Origin: Trueperaceae bacterium
GTDB lineage: Bacteria; Deinococcota; Deinococci; Deinococcales; Trueperaceae
Reading direction: 5' to 3'
Assembly: GCA_024636105.1 (NCBI GenBank)
Contig: JAGXHO010000163.1
Span: 1 to 12,526, forward strand
DNA: 12,526 nt
The translations under genes were made by a program, and so were the position numbers. The notes under the pieces were generated by a model, which ran no database searches, was not told the DNA's origin, and worked only from the letters and a program-made list of their open reading frames with translations. Shown here one piece after another: positions 6,966 to 12,526 of the stretch. Numbering within the stretch: position 1 is the first letter of the stretch; each line of letters begins with the position of its first letter.

Positions 6966-7265
6966 TCAGTGCAAGGTAGCGAGGTCTTCGAGAAGCGCCA
7001 GGTCGCGCTCGGTGACGCGGTCGCCGGCGTCGTGGGTGACGAGCCGAAGCGCGACCTTGCGGTAGGTCCAAGCCGTCTCCGGATGGTGCCCATGCCGCTC
7101 GGCGTGGAGCGCGACCGACACCAGGAACCCCACGGCTTCGGCCACGGACGCGAAGCTGTGTTCGAAGACGAGCGCTCCGTCCTCGGCTTGCCGCCAGCCG
7201 GGCGCGGCGGCGATGGCGGCGGCCACCGCGGCTGCGCTGGCGACCTTCGGCGCAGCGGCCGTCAT
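6966..7265 (-). CDS. phhB: 4a-hydroxytetrahydrobiopterin dehydratase (PCD/DCoH family)
   Basis: The enzyme dehydrates 4a-hydroxytetrahydropterin in the cytosol to regenerate the cofactor of aromatic amino-acid hydroxylases; in bacteria it may also serve molybdopterin or other pterin recycling. The 99-residue length is normal. The diagnostic signature is present: FxFxSVAEAVGFLVSVALHAE, then HGHHPE (58-63), WTYRKVALRLVTHDAGDRVT and a final helix ERDLALLEDLA. His60, His61, Pro62 and Thr77-His78 are the expected active-site positions. The first 22 residues are an Ala-rich helix. The ATG at 7265 overlaps the stop of the upstream 641-residue gene (ATGA), so translation is probably coupled and no separate ribosome binding site is needed. 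No phenylalanine hydroxylase gene is in the window, so its pterin partner reaction is not shown here. Confidence 0.93.
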   Translation of the reverse strand: MTAAAPKVASAAAVAAAIAAAPGWRQAEDGALVFEHSFASVAEAVGFLVSVALHAERHGHHPETAWTYRKVALRLVTHDAGDRVTERDLALLEDLATLH

Positions 7266-9187
7266 GCGGAGGCCCTCGCCCTCAGCGTCCGATCGCGAAG
7301 CAGCAGCAGCGCGACCTCGCCCTCGCCGGCGGCCGCGACGAGCACGCCGCCAGGCACCGACTCGACGGCGATCGTGCTGAAGGCACCGACCACCTGCCCT
7401 GGAAGCATCACGACCAGTTGCTCCGACGCGCCGCGACCGCGCCCGCGGTAGCGCCGCACGGTGAGCCGGAGCGGCCCGACGTCGGCCGTCACGGGTTCCT
7501 CGCCGACCGCGCACGCCACGCTGTCCGAGAGCTCCTCGCGTTCGAGCAGCGCCGCGAGGTCGCCCGGCTCCACGCTCATCGCCGTCTGCATGCGCTGCAC
7601 GAGGCCCAACACCAAGTTGTCCTCGAGCTCGTTCCCGGTCGCCTTCGCCGCGCCGCGGACCAAGCCCTCGAGCGCCTGACGTCGGTTGGGGGCGCCCGCC
7701 GTCACCGCCGTCGACGTCTGCAGCGCACGAGCGACGACGTCGGTCGGGGCGCCGCCGGACACGTTGGCGATCGCGCCGAGCACCGCGAGGAGCGCGGCGT
7801 GGCGCTCGTGGGTCGACACGTGGGCGACGACGAGGGCCTCCGCCAACCGCGCCGCAGCGGAACGACCGCCGTCGCGCCAGCGGACGTGCACGTACTCGCC
7901 CTCGCGGTCGAGCCGGACCTCGCCGCGGCCGACGGGCACGACCATCGACGTCTCCAGGGGGTGTGCCTCGTCGTCGACGAAGAGCGTGCGGCTGTCGCCC
8001 GACCCCATGACGGCGATCACGTGACCTCCGAGCGTGAAGCGCACCGGGCCGACCATCCGGAGCGTGAGCGCCTCGGCCCCGCGCGGAACGCGCTCCCAGC
8101 GGAGCGCGGGCGACACCGCGAACAGCACCCCGCCGGCGAGCCGGCGCGGCGCCGCACCACCACCCACGCGCGCCGGAAGGTGCGACTCCAAGCGCTCGAA
8201 CAGGAGTCGGATCGCCTCGACGTTGCGTTCGGCATCGCGTTGGAACGACTGCCGCTGCTGCCGCTCGAACGAGAGCGCCTCGTTCAGACGGGCTTCGAGG
8301 TCGTTGCGCAGCACCGACCGCTGCGCCTCGGGCAGGCGCTCCTTGGCGAGCTCCTGGATCGCCGTGCGCAGCTCGCTCGTCGTCGGGCCCTTGCGTTCGA
8401 GCGACGAGAGCTTGCCACCGTAGGGGTCCTGGGCCACCCGCAGCGCGATCTGGCGCACGAAGTCGAGCGCCTGGGCTTCGGGTACCTCGAGGCGCGGGAA
8501 GCGTCCGTCGGGACGACCGAGCGTCAAGATCAGGTCCACCATGTCGCGACCGACCTCGGCCAAGCTGTCGAGGTCGGACAGGGAGATGAGCGGGTCGCGC
8601 CGCTCCGGGATCGGCTCGACGACCTTGAACGCCCGCACCGACCCCGCCTGAGGGCCGTCGACCGTCTCGGCGTGGCGCTGCAGGTTGCGAACGGTGGCGT
8701 ACACGAGCCGCGGCGTGACGCGGTCGCGCTCGGCGCGCCACGCTGCGGCGAGCCGACCGACCAGGTCGTCGAGCTCCTCGCTCCCGACGCGCTCCGCGAG
8801 CTGCTGCAGGGCGCGCTGTTCCTCACGGGCTTCGCGTGAGAGCTCCACGGGGGCCGGAACGTCGGTCTCGAGCAGCGCTTCACCGCCGTTGCCATCGTCG
8901 GTGCCGGCGGGCGTGAGGGTCCCGCCACCGTCGGGCATGAGCGTCAAGGTATCGAGGTCGGCTCGGCGCCCGCCCCCGCGGGTCGGCAGCTCGGCCACCG
9001 CACGCAACCGCCGGGCCGCCTCGTGGAACCGCTCGCGCTCGCCCGGATTCAGGTGAGCGATCCCGCGATCGATCACGCGATGGAGCTCCCAGAGCTCCGA
9101 AACGCCACCCCGGTACTCACGGCGGTTCGCGAGTGCGTCGATCTTGTACTCGAGCAACTCCAAGGCGACGCGCTCCAAGCTCAGCAT
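7262..9187 (-). CDS. Unrecognised 641-residue soluble protein
   Basis: I do not recognise this protein. It has no signal peptide or membrane segment and is probably cytosolic. Residues 1-66 are helical (LSLERVALELLEYKIDAL, then HRVIDRGIAHLNPGERERFH). Residues 67-115 are a Gly/Thr/Asp-rich linker. Residues 115-175 are charged helices. Residues 185-260 hold SLSDLDSLAEVGRDMVDLIL. Residues 265-340 form a long charged helix with coiled-coil character rich in Glu, Arg and Gln. Residues 350-460 are beta-rich (FTLGGHVIAVMGSGDSRTLF, then VRLDREGEYVHVRWRDGG). Residues 460-555 are again helical, and the last 90 residues look like a beta sandwich. The three-part layout suggests a structural or scaffold role, but no catalytic motif supports a function. 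The ATG at 9187 has no ribosome binding site but has a -10-like hexamer eight bases upstream, as in leaderless genes. The frame is open further upstream, yet that part is Arg-rich and reads as non-coding. It overlaps the pterin dehydratase gene by four bases. Confidence 0.85.
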   Translation of the reverse strand: MLSLERVALELLEYKIDALANRREYRGGVSELWELHRVIDRGIAHLNPGERERFHEAARRLRAVAELPTRGGGRRADLDTLTLMPDGGGTLTPAGTDDGNGGEALLETDVPAPVELSREAREEQRALQQLAERVGSEELDDLVGRLAAAWRAERDRVTPRLVYATVRNLQRHAETVDGPQAGSVRAFKVVEPIPERRDPLISLSDLDSLAEVGRDMVDLILTLGRPDGRFPRLEVPEAQALDFVRQIALRVAQDPYGGKLSSLERKGPTTSELRTAIQELAKERLPEAQRSVLRNDLEARLNEALSFERQQRQSFQRDAERNVEAIRLLFERLESHLPARVGGGAAPRRLAGGVLFAVSPALRWERVPRGAEALTLRMVGPVRFTLGGHVIAVMGSGDSRTLFVDDEAHPLETSMVVPVGRGEVRLDREGEYVHVRWRDGGRSAAARLAEALVVAHVSTHERHAALLAVLGAIANVSGGAPTDVVARALQTSTAVTAGAPNRRQALEGLVRGAAKATGNELEDNLVLGLVQRMQTAMSVEPGDLAALLEREELSDSVACAVGEEPVTADVGPLRLTVRRYRGRGRGASEQLVVMLPGQVVGAFSTIAVESVPGGVLVAAAGEGEVALLLLRDRTLRARASA

Positions 9188-9195
9188 GGTGGCGC

Positions 9196-9201
9196 AGTCT
9201 A
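9196..9201 (-). promoter_or_regulatory. -10 element of a probable leaderless promoter
   Basis: The minus-strand hexamer TAGACT (TANNNT) ends eight bases before the ATG at 9187, which would put transcription start at or next to the start codon. The bases between (GCGCCACC) hold no ribosome binding site. Leaderless genes with this spacing are common in Deinococcota, according to general knowledge of the group. Confidence 0.5.
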
Positions 9202-9289
9202 GCGGACGGCCCACCGCACGGTCGGTGAAGTGCGCCGCACGGCAGGCGGCCGACCTCGTCCAGCACGCCGCGAATGCGGCGGAGGACCC

Positions 9290-9318
9290 TTGACGCCCGC
9301 GCACGCGTTCGTCATGAT
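9290..9318 (+). promoter_or_regulatory. Sigma-70-type promoter of the ferredoxin gene
   Basis: TTGACG (9290-9295) and CATGAT (9313-9318) are separated by 17 bases, the ideal spacing. The -35 box matches five of six consensus bases and the -10 box four of six. Transcription would start near 9325, giving a leader of about 88 bases before the GTG at 9413. Confidence 0.55.
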
Positions 9319-9335
9319 GCCGTGTGATGCCGTGT
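9316..9335 (+). repeat. Tandem duplication of a 10-base unit at the predicted transcription start
   Basis: GATGCCGTGT occurs twice in direct succession with no mismatch. The first copy begins in the predicted -10 box and the second covers the predicted start and first transcribed bases of the ferredoxin message. Ten bases is about one helical turn. Confidence 0.7.
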
Positions 9336-9399
9336 GCGCGTCCCCGTCGGCGCCGCTCCGCGCGACGGTCCCGGGGAACCGAGCACCGCACCGCGGTTT

Positions 9400-9405
9400 A
9401 GGAGG
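9400..9405 (+). promoter_or_regulatory. Strong ribosome binding site of the ferredoxin gene
   Basis: AGGAGG lies seven bases before the GTG at 9413 and decides this start over the open frame upstream, whose translation is unlike any ferredoxin. Confidence 0.85.
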
Positions 9406-9412
9406 GAGCTTC

Positions 9413-9649
9413 GTGCCCCACATCATCGCCGAACCCTGCATCGGGGTCAAAGACCAAGCCTGCGTCGACGTCTGCCCCGTCGAGTGCATCTACGAAGCCG
9501 ACGACCAGTTCTACATCCACCCGGAGGAATGCATCGATTGCGGCGCCTGCGTACCAGCGTGCCCCGTCGAGGCGATCTTCACGGAGGAGGACACGCCCGA
9601 TAAGTGGACGTCGTTCATCCAGAAGAACTACGACCTGTCCGGCGTCTGA
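9413..9649 (+). CDS. fdxA: Seven-iron ferredoxin ([3Fe-4S][4Fe-4S]), Thermus type
   Basis: A small soluble electron carrier for cytosolic oxidoreductases. The 78 residues match the Thermus seven-iron ferredoxin pattern nearly throughout: EPCIGVKDQACVDVCPVECI at the N-terminus and HPEECIDCGACVPACPVEAI in the second half. By analogy with Azotobacter ferredoxin I, Cys9, Cys17 and Cys50 hold the [3Fe-4S] cluster, Cys21, Cys40, Cys43 and Cys46 hold the [4Fe-4S] cluster, and Cys25 is the free cysteine next to it. The N-terminal binding site has CxxxxxxxCxxxC spacing rather than CxxCxxC, which gives the three-iron cluster. The GTG start follows AGGAGG. The gene is monocistronic: upstream is the divergent 641-residue gene, and its last 22 bases overlap the end of minus-strand lysK. 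The redox partner is not indicated by its neighbours. Confidence 0.97.
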   Translation: MPHIIAEPCIGVKDQACVDVCPVECIYEADDQFYIHPEECIDCGACVPACPVEAIFTEEDTPDKWTSFIQKNYDLSGV

Positions 9650-10755
9650 CCGTTCGCCTCGGCGCCCGCCAAGCGCAGCAACACCCCTTCGAGCACCTCC
9701 ACCGCACGATCGAACTCGATCAGCGGCAGGTGCTCGTTCGGTGTGTGGTCGAGCGCCGCGTCCCCCGGGCCGTACGCCAGCGCATCGACGTTCCAGACCG
9801 GCGCCACGACGTTCCAGTCGCTCGTGCCCGTCTTGACCTTGACCGCCGGCAGGCGGCCGGCGGCCCGGATCGCGACGCGGAACGCACGAGCCAACACCCC
9901 GTCGCGATCGCCCCGCACCGGGACCTCGCCCGCGTCAGCCCGGAGCGCGACGTCGCCCACGTCCAAACCGGCGAGCGCCGCCCGCAATCGATCGGGGGGC
10001 CACGCGAGCGGTAGGCGGAAGCCGACCTCGGCCGTCGCCCGCTCCACGAGCCCGTCGCCGTCGCTCGCGAGCTGGAGCAGCGCCACCTGCAGGCGGTCGA
10101 ACGGGCCGGCATCGGGCGTCGCCGCGTTCGACGCGTCGGTCCAGGCGCGGACGCGCGCCCACGCCCCGACGAGGACCTCGGCGGCGGTGGGCTCGTCGCG
10201 CGCACTGTGCACGAGCGGGCGCCGCGCTTCGAGCCGCACGCGCAAGCGCCCCTTGTAGCCGAGCGTCACCGCGTCCGCCCCGCTCGGCTCCCCCACCACG
10301 AGCAGGTCGGGGGGCGGTGCCGTCGCGAGCAGGTGGCGCGCGCCGCGGCTGCTCGCCGCCTCCTCCTCCACCGCTCCGGCCCACCGCAGCGTCCACGCCG
10401 ACCGCACCGTCTCCGGTGCGCGCGCGAGCGCCACCGCCGCGGCCACCGCGCTCCCCTTGGCGTCGACGCTGCCCCGCCCGAAGAGCACGTCGGCCTCGAT
10501 GCGGACCGGAACGACGCCCGGCACCGTGTCGAGGTGCCCCAAGAACATCAGTGCTCGGGCGCCGGTCCCGGCATCGGCGCGCGCGTTGCCGGCCTCGTCG
10601 ACCCACGCCCGGTCCACGTACGGCGCCAGGGCCGAGACCAGCAAGCGGGCTACGGCGCCCTCGTCGCCGCTCACGCTCGGCGTGCGCACGACCGCCTCGA
10701 GGAGCGCCCGCGCACCGTCGCGCGTGGCGAGGTCGAAGCGGGGCGCGCCGGTCAC
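9628..10755 (-). CDS. lysK: [LysW]-lysine/ornithine hydrolase, M20 family
   Basis: LysK releases lysine (or ornithine) from the carrier protein LysW in the last step of LysW-dependent biosynthesis. The 375 residues follow the M20 metallopeptidase plan. Metal ligands are visible: His74 and Asp76 in GHLDTV, bridging Asp98 in GRGSVDAKG, Glu132 preceded by catalytic Glu131 in VEEEA, Glu156 in GEPSG, and His337 in LDHTPNEH. YKGRLRVRLEARRP begins the lid (dimerisation) domain, and KTGTSDWN and AYGPGD precede the last ligand as in LysK and ArgE relatives. The GTG at 10755 overlaps the lysJ stop (GTGA). The C-terminus overlaps the convergent ferredoxin gene by 22 bases. Placement after lysJ and lysZ supports lysK over argE or dapE. 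It may also serve arginine synthesis, since some organisms use one LysK for both. Confidence 0.92.
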   Translation of the reverse strand: MTGAPRFDLATRDGARALLEAVVRTPSVSGDEGAVARLLVSALAPYVDRAWVDEAGNARADAGTGARALMFLGHLDTVPGVVPVRIEADVLFGRGSVDAKGSAVAAAVALARAPETVRSAWTLRWAGAVEEEAASSRGARHLLATAPPPDLLVVGEPSGADAVTLGYKGRLRVRLEARRPLVHSARDEPTAAEVLVGAWARVRAWTDASNAATPDAGPFDRLQVALLQLASDGDGLVERATAEVGFRLPLAWPPDRLRAALAGLDVGDVALRADAGEVPVRGDRDGVLARAFRVAIRAAGRLPAVKVKTGTSDWNVVAPVWNVDALAYGPGDAALDHTPNEHLPLIEFDRAVEVLEGVLLRLAGAEANGQTPDRS

Positions 10756-11939
10756 CCGCGCAGGACGCGACCGAAGATCGCCACCGCCTCGTCGACCTGC
10801 GCCTCCGTGATCACGAGCGGCGGCACGAAGCGGATCACGGTCGCGCCCGCGTTGATGGTCAGCAGCCCCTCGGTGCGCAGCGCCGCGATGATCGGGGCCA
10901 CCTTCTCCTTGAGCTCGATGCCCAACATCAGGCCGAGCCCGCGGACCTCGCGCACGCGCTCGCTGCCGAGCGCCTCGATGCCGGCGCGGAAGCGCGCGCC
11001 CATCGCGGCGGCATGGGCGATCAGGCCGCGCGCATCGATCTCTTGGAGCACGGCGAGGCCGGCCGCGGCCGCAAGCGGGTTCCCGCCGAACGTGGTGCCG
11101 TGCCCGCCGGCGGGCATGGCGCGGGCGACCGCGTCGGTCATCACGAGCGCCCCGATGGGCACGCCGCCCGCGAGCCCTTTGGCGAGCACCACCAGATCCG
11201 GGACGACGCCGGCGTGCTCGCTCGCCAGGAAGCGCCCGGTCCGGCCGACGCCGCACTGGATCTCGTCGAAGCCGAGCAGCGCCCCGTGCGCGTCGGCGAG
11301 CTCGCGGGCACGCCGCAGGTACGCGGTGCTCGCGGGGTGCACGCCCCCCTCGCCCTGGACCGGCTCCAGCCAGATCATCGCGGTCTCGTCCGTGACCGCG
11401 GCCTCGAGTTCGGCCACGTCGTCGTAGCGCACCCAGTCGACCGGGATGGAGAGCGGTTCGAAGGGCTCGCGGTACTTGGCCTCCCAAGTCATCGCCAGCG
11501 CGCCGAGCGTGCGGCCGGCGAAGCCGCGCTTGGCCGCCACCACGCGCCGCCGGCCGGTCTTCGCGATCGCCCACTTGAGGGCTGCCTCGTTCACCTCGGC
11601 CCCGGAGTTCGCCAGGAAGACGCGCTCGAGCGGGGCCGGGAGATGGGCGAACAGCGCTTCGACGAACTCGGTGCGGACGTCGTTCGCCAGGTTCTGCGGG
11701 CAGACGACGAGTCGCCGCGCCTGCGCCGCGATCGCCTCGGCGAGCCGCTCGTTGGCGTGTCCGACGCTCGCGACCGCGATGCCCGCCATCCCGTCGAGGT
11801 AGCGCTTGCCGTCGGCGTCCCACAGCCAGGCGCCCTCGCCGCGCACGAACGCCACGTCGGGCGACCAGAGCCCGGACGAATGGCGGGCGTCGCGGGCAAG
11901 CAGGGCTTGAGTCGGGGTCGGATCAACGGGGGTCGTCAC
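10752..11939 (-). CDS. lysJ: [LysW]-aminoadipate semialdehyde/glutamate semialdehyde aminotransferase
   Basis: A class III PLP-dependent aminotransferase that moves the amino group of glutamate to the LysW-bound semialdehyde, giving LysW-lysine (or LysW-ornithine). It has 395 residues, normal for the family. NSGAEVNEAALK (111-122) binds the phosphate, RGFAGRT (138-144) carries the stacking aromatic, LEPVQGEGG (191-199) and FDEIQCGVGRTG (224-235, Asp225 to the pyridine nitrogen) follow, and Lys254 in LAKGLAGGVPIG is the Schiff-base lysine. GHGTTFGGNPLA and the C-terminal IELKEKVAPI and TVIRFVPPLVI resemble Thermus LysJ more than typical ArgD. The GTG start at 11939 follows GAGGAG. Between lysZ and lysK, the operon context argues for lysJ; a dual lysine/arginine role or a plain acetylornithine aminotransferase role cannot be ruled out from sequence alone. 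Confidence 0.93.
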   Translation of the reverse strand: MTTPVDPTPTQALLARDARHSSGLWSPDVAFVRGEGAWLWDADGKRYLDGMAGIAVASVGHANERLAEAIAAQARRLVVCPQNLANDVRTEFVEALFAHLPAPLERVFLANSGAEVNEAALKWAIAKTGRRRVVAAKRGFAGRTLGALAMTWEAKYREPFEPLSIPVDWVRYDDVAELEAAVTDETAMIWLEPVQGEGGVHPASTAYLRRARELADAHGALLGFDEIQCGVGRTGRFLASEHAGVVPDLVVLAKGLAGGVPIGALVMTDAVARAMPAGGHGTTFGGNPLAAAAGLAVLQEIDARGLIAHAAAMGARFRAGIEALGSERVREVRGLGLMLGIELKEKVAPIIAALRTEGLLTINAGATVIRFVPPLVITEAQVDEAVAIFGRVLRG

Positions 11940-11944
11940 AGGGG

Positions 11945-11950
11945 CTCCTC
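11945..11950 (-). promoter_or_regulatory. Ribosome binding site deciding the lysJ start
   Basis: On the minus strand GAGGAG lies five bases before the GTG at 11939. It lies in the 57-base gap after lysZ, too short for an obvious separate promoter, which supports one transcript for lysZ-lysJ-lysK. Confidence 0.65.
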
Positions 11951-11996
11951 GGGTGCGGTCGCGCGGCGCGCGCCGGTGGGTCGGATCTGGGCGCGT

Positions 11997-12526
11997 TCAG
12001 TCGATCACGGTACCGCGGCCGGCGAGCGCGGCGCGCACGGGGGACGCCAGCCGGGCGTCGCCCAGCACCACGCGCCGCACCCCGCCGGCGACGGCCTCGG
12101 CCGCACCGAGCACCTTCTTCTTCATGCGTCCCTGCGCGACGTCGAGGAAGGCCTCGACGCCGTCGGCGGGCACGTGGGCGATCAGGGAATCGGGGTCGGG
12201 GAAGCGGGCGAGCAGGCCCGGGACGTTGGAGAGCAGCAGCAGCGCCTCCGCTCCGAGCGCGACGGCGACCGCCGCCGCGGCGCGGTCGCCGTCGACGTTA
12301 ATCGCCACCCCCTCCGTGGAGGCGCCCGGAGGGGTGAGGACCGGCAGGTAGCCGCCGTCGAGCAGCAGCCGCAACAGGTGGGTGTTGACCCGGTCGACGG
12401 TGCCGGTGTGGTCGCCGTGGAGAACGATCGTGCGGCCGTCCTCGACGCTGCGCACGCTCTTCTTGTGGCGCCCCTCGAAGAGCCGGCCGTCGAGCCCCGA
12501 GAGCCCCACCGCGGGCGCACCGAGCC
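11997..12526 (-). CDS. lysZ: [LysW]-aminoadipate/glutamate kinase, 5' part outside the window
   Basis: LysZ phosphorylates the distal carboxyl of LysW-bound alpha-aminoadipate (or glutamate) with ATP. About 176 C-terminal residues are present; the usual length is near 265, so the glycine-rich N-terminal lobe lies beyond the right edge. VGLSGLDGRLF, GDHTGTVDRVNTHLL, LLDGGYLPVLTPP, AINVDGDRAAAAVA (the conserved Asn-Asp segment of amino-acid kinases), LLLLSNVPGLLA and QGRMKKKVLGAAEAV all match LysZ of Thermus closely, including the Lys of the phosphate-stabilising KKK stretch, and GTVID at the end is typical. It is upstream of lysJ and lysK with a 57-base gap, in line with an operon. The other reading, acetylglutamate kinase (argB), is less likely because of the GLSGLDG and YLPVLTPP segments and the LysJ/LysK neighbours. 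A GTG at 12509 is internal, not the start. Confidence 0.93.
   Translation of the reverse strand, partial: LGAPAVGLSGLDGRLFEGRHKKSVRSVEDGRTIVLHGDHTGTVDRVNTHLLRLLLDGGYLPVLTPPGASTEGVAINVDGDRAAAAVAVALGAEALLLLSNVPGLLARFPDPDSLIAHVPADGVEAFLDVAQGRMKKKVLGAAEAVAGGVRRVVLGDARLASPVRAALAGRGTVID

Noticed and set aside
6966..8741. A long minus-strand frame that would extend the pterin dehydratase to 591 residues.
   Set aside because: Only the last 99 residues look like protein; the rest is Arg-rich and overlaps the 641-residue gene in another frame. The ATG at 7265 gives the normal family length.
9230..9412. N-terminal extension of the ferredoxin frame.
   Set aside because: The family starts at the MPHIIAEPCIG equivalent, and AGGAGG sits seven bases before that GTG; the upstream translation covers the predicted promoter.
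10752..11939. argD (acetylornithine aminotransferase) as the name for this aminotransferase.
   Set aside because: The lysZ and lysK neighbours and the LysJ-like C-terminal segments fit lysJ better; a dual role is possible.
1..12526. tRNA or rRNA genes, CRISPR arrays, insertion sequences, prophage genes.
   Set aside because: No cloverleaf-like sequence, regularly spaced repeats, transposase motifs or integrase motifs were seen on either strand; coverage by ordinary genes is almost complete.

Overview
The DNA is very GC-rich, densely packed, and looks like a chromosome segment of a Deinococcota bacterium, most plausibly a Trueperaceae-like lineage. The reasons are a lysZ-lysJ-lysK cluster of the LysW-carrier (alpha-aminoadipate) lysine route, a 78-residue ferredoxin of the Thermus seven-iron type, many GTG starts, four-base start/stop overlaps, and at least one gene that looks leaderless. 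The taxon is an inference from gene content. No tRNA, rRNA, CRISPR array, phage or insertion sequence was seen.

Left part (1-4666): two divergent GH13 genes share a control region of about 140 bp. On the minus strand is a very long alpha-amylase-family protein (970 residues present, its C-terminus outside the window) with an all-helical N-terminal domain. On the plus strand is trehalose synthase (treS), which interconverts maltose and trehalose.

Middle (4663-6901): treS overlaps by four bases the first of three genes for exported proteins, which overlap each other in the same way. They are a lipoprotein with a putative-Ig domain, a cohesin-like domain and a Pro/Asp/Glu-rich tail; a small exported beta-rich protein; and an exported protein whose N-terminal half resembles a matrixin/metzincin that has lost its zinc ligands and whose C-terminal half is a dockerin with two calcium loops. 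This is the most unusual part of the window: a possible miniature cohesin-dockerin surface assembly, translationally chained to trehalose metabolism.

Right part (6902-12526): a dyad separates the plus-strand genes from a convergent minus-strand pair, a 641-residue protein I do not recognise and a pterin-4a-carbinolamine dehydratase that overlaps it by four bases. Divergent from this pair is the ferredoxin gene, with a recognisable promoter and ribosome binding site. Its 3' end overlaps tail-to-tail with the end of the minus-strand lysine operon lysZ (5' end outside the window), lysJ and lysK.
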